IMG/VR virus record: IMGVR_UViG_3300042880_000321
Location: 1 to 64,000 of that record
Reading direction: 5' to 3' (one strand)
Origin: a virus
DNA: 64,000 nt
The translations under genes were made by a program, and so were the position numbers. Under the pieces are notes generated by a model. It was not told where the DNA came from and did not search any database. It saw only the letters and a list, made by a program, of their open reading frames with translations. Shown here piece after piece: positions 59,475 to 64,000 of this stretch (its first letter is position 1; each line of letters begins with the position of its first letter).

Positions 59475-59626
59475 TTTCGTATCGGCTTTCTGACGGGTAA
59501 CAAAATAGCCGTCTCAGTGGACCATCCTTTACTTAATCGGTATGATAACAAACGCGCAGGGATGCCTTTTTCTTTAGCCCAATCTGCTAAGATCCCGGCG
59601 GCTAAATTACCTAAATTTTCTTTCAT
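59471..59626 (-). CDS. stand-alone helix-turn-helix module, 51 aa
   Basis: ATGA overlaps on both sides (59626 and 59474) support a real gene. Starts MKENLGNLAAGILADWAKEK; ends GWSTETAILLPVRKPIRK. The pattern WAKEKGI...YRLSKGW matches the C-terminal module of the HNH protein at 48641 (WAKEVGI...ARFRKGW), without its nuclease. Either a remnant or a separate DNA-binding protein. Confidence 0.65.
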   Translation of the reverse strand: MKENLGNLAAGILADWAKEKGIPARLLSYRLSKGWSTETAILLPVRKPIRK

Positions 59627-59823
59627 TTTTTCACCGGCTTCCTCTGTTTCCCCGCCCCCGAGCGGAAACCGCTCATGGCGACCTTGCCTTTGACGACGGC
59701 GTCATCGAACTCAGTTTGCCGTCCTTCTTTCTTGATTTTAGCAATCAGGTTGCATTCCTTGCAAGTGCGCTTGTAGTCTAGTTCGGCACGAACGCCGCAT
59801 TCGCGGCAACGGGGTATGTTCAC
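59623..59823 (-). CDS. zinc-ribbon protein, 66 aa
   Basis: Two CxxC pairs (CRECG ... CKECN, residues ~6-25) form a zinc ribbon; the tail is basic (GAGKQRKPVKK). May bind nucleic acid. Coupled by 4-nt overlaps on both sides. Confidence 0.65.
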   Translation of the reverse strand: MNIPRCRECGVRAELDYKRTCKECNLIAKIKKEGRQTEFDDAVVKGKVAMSGFRSGAGKQRKPVKK

Positions 59824-60005
59824 ACTCGCACCTTTTTGATAATTGGGTAATCGAACAGGCTTTTGTGGTCATTCCATCGATTAACGTCACCGTTAACATT
59901 CAGATAGTATTCGCCTGTCCGTATTTTTCGGTATTCCCCGGTGTACTCATACCCTGCCGGTAGCTCCGGTAGCTCCATATTCACAATAATTTTTTTAGCA
60001 CTCAT
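59820..60005 (-). CDS. hypothetical protein, 61 aa
   Basis: ATG at 60005 (MSAKKIIVNMELPELPAG) chosen because it forms an ATGA overlap with the stop of 60002-60094. Beta-like (EYYLNVNGDVNRW). No family recognised. Confidence 0.6.
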   Translation of the reverse strand: MSAKKIIVNMELPELPAGYEYTGEYRKIRTGEYYLNVNGDVNRWNDHKSLFDYPIIKKVRV

Positions 60006-60094
60006 AGTTTTTCCTTGCATTCGGCGTATAGGAATAGGCCGATAAAAGTCATCACGATAAAAAAGAAAACGGTGTAAAGGATGTCGTAGATCAA
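60002..60094 (-). CDS. very small membrane peptide, 30 aa
   Basis: TTG start at 60094 after AAGAGGA; product begins MIYDILYTVFFFIVMTFIGL, a single membrane helix with a charged end (YAECKEKL). The ATGA overlap with the next gene and the ribosome-binding site support it. Confidence 0.55.
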   Translation of the reverse strand: MIYDILYTVFFFIVMTFIGLFLYAECKEKL

Positions 60095-60112
60095 GTTAAT
60101 CCTCTTCCTGTG

Positions 60113-60352
60113 TTAGTAATTAAACCAAGGATGATCTCCATCCTCGTCACAATCATTGCAGATACCTAAAGTTACGCCGTCTCCGGCATAGCCGGATTTA
60201 TCAGAAGGTGCCCCGCAATACATGCACACATCGCTGGCATCCACATCTGGATCAGGGTCGCATGCGTCGCAGAAAAACTTCTTCACGTTGTTTGGCTCAC
60301 ATAGCCAGCCCCTAGCCTTATTTCCGCAAGGGCAGAGATCGTCATTGCTCAT
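60113..60352 (-). CDS. Cys-rich zinc-binding protein, 79 aa
   Basis: Many Cys in pairs (CPCG, CDAC, CMYCG, CNDC) with acidic linkers: two small zinc ribbons are likely. First gene of the minus-strand run to 57995; promoter box at 60397-60405. Confidence 0.65.
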   Translation of the reverse strand: MSNDDLCPCGNKARGWLCEPNNVKKFFCDACDPDPDVDASDVCMYCGAPSDKSGYAGDGVTLGICNDCDEDGDHPWFNY

Positions 60353-60396
60353 AGTACATTCCTGGAATACGGTAAAAGGGTTTCTCCTCGCCTACC

Positions 60397-60405
60397 ACTA
60401 TAGCT
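60397..60405 (-). promoter_or_regulatory. extended -10 box AGC-TATAGT
   Basis: Minus strand AGCTATAGT (60405-60397), 44 nt before ATG at 60352. Hairpin 60412-60437 lies where a -35 would be. Confidence 0.5.
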
Positions 60406-60411
60406 ATTTCC

Positions 60412-60474
60412 TAATGAATAAAGGGTGGAATTCATTAAAAAATTTGTAACAAATAAAGGGTGGTATTTGTTACA
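60412..60474 (-). terminator. two hairpins with the same loop; right one is a terminator
   Basis: TGTAACAAATA / TATTTGTTACA (60445-60455, 60464-60474), loop AAGGGTGG, followed on the minus strand by T6: a terminator that includes the stop of the polymerase-like gene. A second hairpin, TAATGAAT / ATTCATTA (60412-60419, 60430-60437), has nearly the same loop AAAGGGTGGA with an unrelated stem. Confidence 0.75.
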
Positions 60475-61582
60475 GGATTTTCTCTTTTAATTTCGGATTC
60501 AGGCCGAATTTACCAAATTCTTTCTGCATTGCCTTGGTAGCCCTGCCTACGTCTTTAGTCGGCAAAATGATTTCATCATGGATAGTGATGATGTTGGTCT
60601 TATCGAGATGCGGGACGACCTTCTGTATTAGCAAATCTGATTCAAATCGTTGACAACTGTGTGCCACAGTCTGGTAGCCGTTACTTTGTTTGGCGTGGGT
60701 TAGGTAAGAGGCGAAGGATGGGAAGTGTTTTTCCAGGACGTGGAACTCGTCCATCTTCTCCATTTTATGGGTTCTTTCGAACAGCATCCTAACAAAACCA
60801 TTCTTCACTTGGTCCCGTATCTCCGGCGTCACAGATAGGCCCATTAAGGCCCCTAGCTCTGCGTATAAATCGCTTTCTTGGCACAAGGCTATCCAGTGTC
60901 GTATATCCGGGCGGTCGCCGTAGGCGGACAATAAGACGGCTCCTAGACATAACGGCTGACAGGCCGTTATGTCGATGGCGGAAAGTGGGTAGGCTAGCTT
61001 GTGCTGGAGAAGGTATCGGTGTTTGAAAGCGGTGAAGTTGGAATGCCATCGACCGAAATCACAGTAGCCTGCATAGAAGTGTTGGGAGCGGATACGCTCC
61101 CAGGTATAGGCTTGCCAGAAATTGTCGAACTCGGGAGCCTCATCCGGTAATTTGAACCGGTAGAAGTCGGCTACTAACTTATTGCCGACTGCTCCATAGT
61201 CCTCGTCGAGAGGACAAGGGAGCCGAATTTTCCGTTTAAGGGTGTATAATTCAACTTCGCCGGTGCGATATTCATCGCGAAGGCGGACGGATTTCGGGAA
61301 CTTGTTGCCATCGAAGTTGGAATACCGATCATTGAAGTCGAAGACATGGGAGTAGTCAGTGGCGGCTCTGCGACGAATTTTGTCCCAGTGGCCACCGAAC
61401 AAGGACCGCCCGTGTGCTTGAGAAAATGGTATGTAGTAGCCGTAATCCCGTCTTTTTTCGCTGGTGACGGTCATCTGCATCAACTGGAAAGAGAAGCGAG
61501 CCAGTTGATCGGCAAATTCCCCGGTGAAGTTGCTTCCCTTCGGTACGGGAATATTGCAGCATTGCGTGCTTTTGGTTACCAT
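60470..61582 (-). CDS. divergent family A polymerase-like protein
   Basis: 370 aa, unlike the main polymerase. RWHSNFTAFKHRYL, then a motif A-like AIDITACQPL (Asp204), a basic helix in motif B position (RDQVKNGFVRMLFER, Lys260) and motif C-like TIHDEI (His335, Asp336). The order and spacing suggest a palm domain related to PolA or single-subunit polymerases. No exonuclease domain. Separate promoter region and terminator. Function unknown; a second polymerase or primase-polymerase is inferred. Confidence 0.55.
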   Translation of the reverse strand: MVTKSTQCCNIPVPKGSNFTGEFADQLARFSFQLMQMTVTSEKRRDYGYYIPFSQAHGRSLFGGHWDKIRRRAATDYSHVFDFNDRYSNFDGNKFPKSVRLRDEYRTGEVELYTLKRKIRLPCPLDEDYGAVGNKLVADFYRFKLPDEAPEFDNFWQAYTWERIRSQHFYAGYCDFGRWHSNFTAFKHRYLLQHKLAYPLSAIDITACQPLCLGAVLLSAYGDRPDIRHWIALCQESDLYAELGALMGLSVTPEIRDQVKNGFVRMLFERTHKMEKMDEFHVLEKHFPSFASYLTHAKQSNGYQTVAHSCQRFESDLLIQKVVPHLDKTNIITIHDEIILPTKDVGRATKAMQKEFGKFGLNPKLKEKIL

Positions 61583-62120
61583 AATTAGAATCTTGATTTA
61601 GGTTGTTTGGGAATCTGAATCGAGCTAGGAAAGCCGGCGTTGCAACACGTCGGCTTTCTGCATTTACGGGTTAAATTCTACCAGCTTTTCGTAGAGTAGC
61701 CGGTTTTCGCGTTTTGGAAAACTGTTTCGTTTACGAAATTTGAAAATTTGCTAAAGATACCCAGGCCTGTTCCAGGCCCCCCCCAACCACCAAACCTAGG
61801 AACCCTATACACTGTACCAGGTACCCAGTACCCTGCACCAGGTACCCAGTACCCTGCACCAGGTACCCAGTACCCTGTACAACACCACCTGGAAGGTATA
61901 AACCTCTCTTCCATTATGTACCCCAGACAAATTCACTTTTTGCAGATTTCCCAGGGATTACAGCACAAAAACCACTGTTTTTAGTGCAGTGGGTGGCACC
62001 ACAAAACGGGCATAAATAGGCACCCGCTAACGGGGTGCGGAACGCACCCCGGTAACCTCAAATCCCAGCACCCGGCAGCCCCTTCCAGTAGAATTACTTA
62101 TTCAACAAAAGGAACTACAG
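61583..62120. other. intergenic region between divergent genes
   Basis: No gene supported. Holds a hairpin at 61630-61657 (about 11 bp with one G-T pair, loop TGCAAC), a C-run near 61780, a 21-bp tandem repeat (61816-61878) and GGGTGCG/CGCACCC (near 62030-62050). The two divergent start sites lie at its ends; AAAGGAAC precedes ATG at 62121. Confidence 0.7.
61816..61878. repeat. 21-bp tandem repeat, three copies
   Basis: Unit ACCAGGTACCCAGTACCCTGC repeats from 61816, 61837 and 61858. Since 21 is divisible by 3, repetitive frames appear on both strands, but neither has coding support. Confidence 0.85.
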
Positions 62121-62678
62121 ATGGCAGACCGCGTAATTACCTGGGCACTATCCACGCAATATCGAAACGGATTGTACAACTCCACGTTCCGTTTTGACAT
62201 GATACAGGCGGCTTTCGACCACATGGCCAAATACTGGCAAGTCTCGTTCCCCCGCGTCTCTCGCGGGGCGAGAGTCTCCATAGTACAGGCCAACACTTCT
62301 AAAAACCCCACCTGGGCCGCTTGGACCAGCGGCAATACGATTCATATCTCCCCTACGTTCAATTTCGCACGAGATCCCAGAATTTGCGCTAAGGTCATTC
62401 TCCATGAGTTTTGCCATGCCGCCGGGGGCGGCAGTCATTCCAGTAATCCGGCAGCTTTAATGGCTCCAAATGGAGGGACTAGCGATGGATGGGTACAGGA
62501 TGATCTCCGATGGCTCCGAGCCTATAAGCTCCGTGGCGGCCTGCCGCCAGTAGGCTCGTTAAATGAATTTAGGAACGCCACGACAAAAGGACTGGCATCC
62601 GCATATGCGGATGAAGTAGAATTGGCTTTTGGCTGTAATCACTGGTCTATTTTCGATTGGTTCAAAAAAGCCCCTTAA
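62121..62678 (+). CDS. zincin metalloprotease (matrixin-like)
   Basis: 185 aa. Zinc motif HEFCHAAGGGSH (His95, Glu96, His99, His106), with a Met-turn-like ALMAPNG (Met114). No signal peptide; may act in the virion, cytoplasm or after lysis. An 18-bp perfect palindrome lies at 62596-62613. Directly followed by the GT2-sulfotransferase gene. Confidence 0.8.
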   Translation: MADRVITWALSTQYRNGLYNSTFRFDMIQAAFDHMAKYWQVSFPRVSRGARVSIVQANTSKNPTWAAWTSGNTIHISPTFNFARDPRICAKVILHEFCHAAGGGSHSSNPAALMAPNGGTSDGWVQDDLRWLRAYKLRGGLPPVGSLNEFRNATTKGLASAYADEVELAFGCNHWSIFDWFKKAP

Positions 62679-62680
62679 TT

Positions 62681-64000
62681 ATGAGCATTGCGTTTGTATC
62701 GACTTGTAAAAACCGTTGGCAGCATCTAAGAGAGACTCTTCGACAGAATCTCTTAGACAATAAACTAGAAGATACCAAGTTCGTAGTCGTTGACTACAAC
62801 TCTGCGGATGAGATGGCCTACGAGATCCACAGGGATTATCAAGACGAAATGGCCTCCGGCAAGCTGACTTACTATCGCTATTTTGGCCAGCATACTTTCC
62901 GGATGGCACATGCCAAGAACCTAGCTCACCGTCTCGGTATCCGAGAAGGAGCTAATGTTCTCTGCAACCTGGATGCAGACAACTACACAGAGACTAATTT
63001 CGATGCTTACATTCGTAATCATTTCGCTACTGATCGGAGAGTTCTTCTTTGGGCGAATATGGTCAAAGGAGTCATGCCCAAAGGCATCTCGGGGCGAATA
63101 GTTTGCTCCAAGGACGCTTTCCTCCTGGCAGGAGGCTACGATGAGAAATATTCCACCTATTCCCCTGATGACAAGGATTTCCGCGCTCGGTTGATCAGAA
63201 TGGAAAATGAGCCCATCGAGATTGACCCTACGTTCCTCAATGCCATTCGGCATACTGACAAGATGCGGTTCAAAGAATATCCAGAAGCAGCGGATTCAGA
63301 CGCCGAAGAGTTTTCCATTAGCCAAACTAATAGAGTCGTGAACAACGGCTACTTCGGTTGTGGGATGGTTCACAGGAACTTTGTGCCAGAAGCCATCGAA
63401 CTGAATCCATTGCCTACTCGCATTTTCGGCATCGGAGCCCACAAGACAGCGACCACGTCGCTGCATAATGCCTTCCAAATACTAGGCTACCCATCAGGAC
63501 ATTGGAAAAATGCACATTGGGCAAAGTCCATTTACAACCAGATCCTCCAGGAAGGACGGTCCCTGACGCTAGAAAAGTGCTATGCACTTTGCGACCTGCC
63601 GATTCCGTTCTTATTCCGACAACTTGATGTCGCCTATCCTCGCAGCAAATTCATCTTGACTACACGTCCCGAGAAGGAATGGCTAGAGTCGGTCAGAAAG
63701 CACTGGAATCCTGAATTTAATCCGCAACAAGCGTACTGGAAGAACGATCCGTTCACTAAGATCATCCATAGGGCCGTGTACGGCCAGAACCACTTCGATC
63801 CCGAAGTGATGATCCAAAAGTACCGCCAGCACAACGCAGACGTGCTAGAATACTTTAAGGATCGTCCCGACGATCTGTTGGTGATGGATATGGCAGACAC
63901 TTCAACGAGCCCTTGGGCAAAGTTATGTCCGTTTTTAGGCGTCCGGGTGCCGAATTGCCAATATCCAACTTCCAACGTAGCCCCGGAAAAACAAACGGAA
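62681..64000 (+). CDS. GT2 glycosyltransferase fused to sulfotransferase (partial, runs off window)
   Basis: ATG at 62681, two bases after the previous stop; 440 codons open to the window edge. Residues 1-~235: GT-A domain (AFVSTCKNRWQHL, VVDYNSADEM, NLDADNYT as DxD, GGYDEKYSTYSPDDKDF acceptor region). From ~245: sulfotransferase with PAPS-binding IGAHKTATTSLHNAF and later LTTRPEKEWLESV. Adds a sugar and may sulfate the same glycan. The fusion is unusual in phage. Confidence 0.82.
   Translation, partial: MSIAFVSTCKNRWQHLRETLRQNLLDNKLEDTKFVVVDYNSADEMAYEIHRDYQDEMASGKLTYYRYFGQHTFRMAHAKNLAHRLGIREGANVLCNLDADNYTETNFDAYIRNHFATDRRVLLWANMVKGVMPKGISGRIVCSKDAFLLAGGYDEKYSTYSPDDKDFRARLIRMENEPIEIDPTFLNAIRHTDKMRFKEYPEAADSDAEEFSISQTNRVVNNGYFGCGMVHRNFVPEAIELNPLPTRIFGIGAHKTATTSLHNAFQILGYPSGHWKNAHWAKSIYNQILQEGRSLTLEKCYALCDLPIPFLFRQLDVAYPRSKFILTTRPEKEWLESVRKHWNPEFNPQQAYWKNDPFTKIIHRAVYGQNHFDPEVMIQKYRQHNADVLEYFKDRPDDLLVMDMADTSTSPWAKLCPFLGVRVPNCQYPTSNVAPEKQTE

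Noticed and set aside
61678-61984. Repetitive reading frames on both strands around 61748-61914
   Set aside because: Made by a 21-bp repeat divisible by three; no start signals and no non-repeat coding sequence.

Overview
The window is part of the genome of a tailed double-stranded DNA phage, most probably a siphovirus. It has a terminase, portal, maturation/scaffold protein, capsid decoration protein, major capsid protein, head-tail connectors, tail tube, frameshifted tail chaperone pair and tape measure, but no sheath gene. No integrase, repressor, tRNA or rRNA gene was seen. Both edges cut through the genome: a glycosyltransferase-sulfotransferase gene runs off the right end, and a new reading frame appears to start at the left edge. 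The host cannot be named from the sequence. Lipoprotein and secreted products, a GT11 fucosyltransferase and Thr/Pro-rich tail proteins suggest a Gram-negative host with a glycan-rich surface.

Layout: 13-1253 small minus-strand genes; 1254-3132 a 1.9-kb region without a convincing gene, packed with inverted repeats, including nine tandem palindromes at 28-29 bp spacing; 3133-5828 a sugar methyltransferase, small genes and an HU-like protein; 5893-12598 packaging and capsid; 12695-16787 a tail-fibre-like SGNH hydrolase, small membrane proteins, a papain-like protease and a thioredoxin-fold lipoprotein; 16787-28673 connectors and tail, with Thr/Pro-rich linkers recurring in successive tail genes; 28726-32750 glycosyltransferases; 32750-55359 a long minus-strand replication, recombination and nucleotide block; 55468-57933 a plus-strand block (phosphoesterase, metalloprotease, PhoH); 57995-61582 minus-strand small genes, a fucosyltransferase and a divergent polymerase-like protein; 62121-64000 a zincin metalloprotease and a GT2-sulfotransferase fusion.

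The replication block is nearly self-sufficient: SNF2-type helicase, primase, DnaB helicase, family A polymerase split over two distant genes (UDG-like plus 3'-5' exonuclease; polymerase), sliding clamp, clamp loader, RecA, SSB, 5' nuclease, SbcD plus an SbcC/Rad50 that also appears split, Dam methylase, dNMP kinase and MazG. Genes are tightly packed, with many ATGA or GTGA overlaps that fix the starts. Several genes shorter than 60 codons were found this way (33540-33716, 59471-59626, 60002-60094).

The strongest unexplained signal is an apparent large excess of short-loop perfect inverted repeats inside coding sequence on both strands. Arms run from 7 to 15 bp with loops of 0 to about 7 nt. 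They appear scarce or absent in the capsid genes, the SGNH part of the fibre and the gene at 57256. I read them by eye; a shuffled-codon control would be decisive. A second theme is a set of five glycan-modifying enzymes in the same genome as mucin-like tail proteins, which suggests, as inference only, that the phage decorates its own particle or the host surface.
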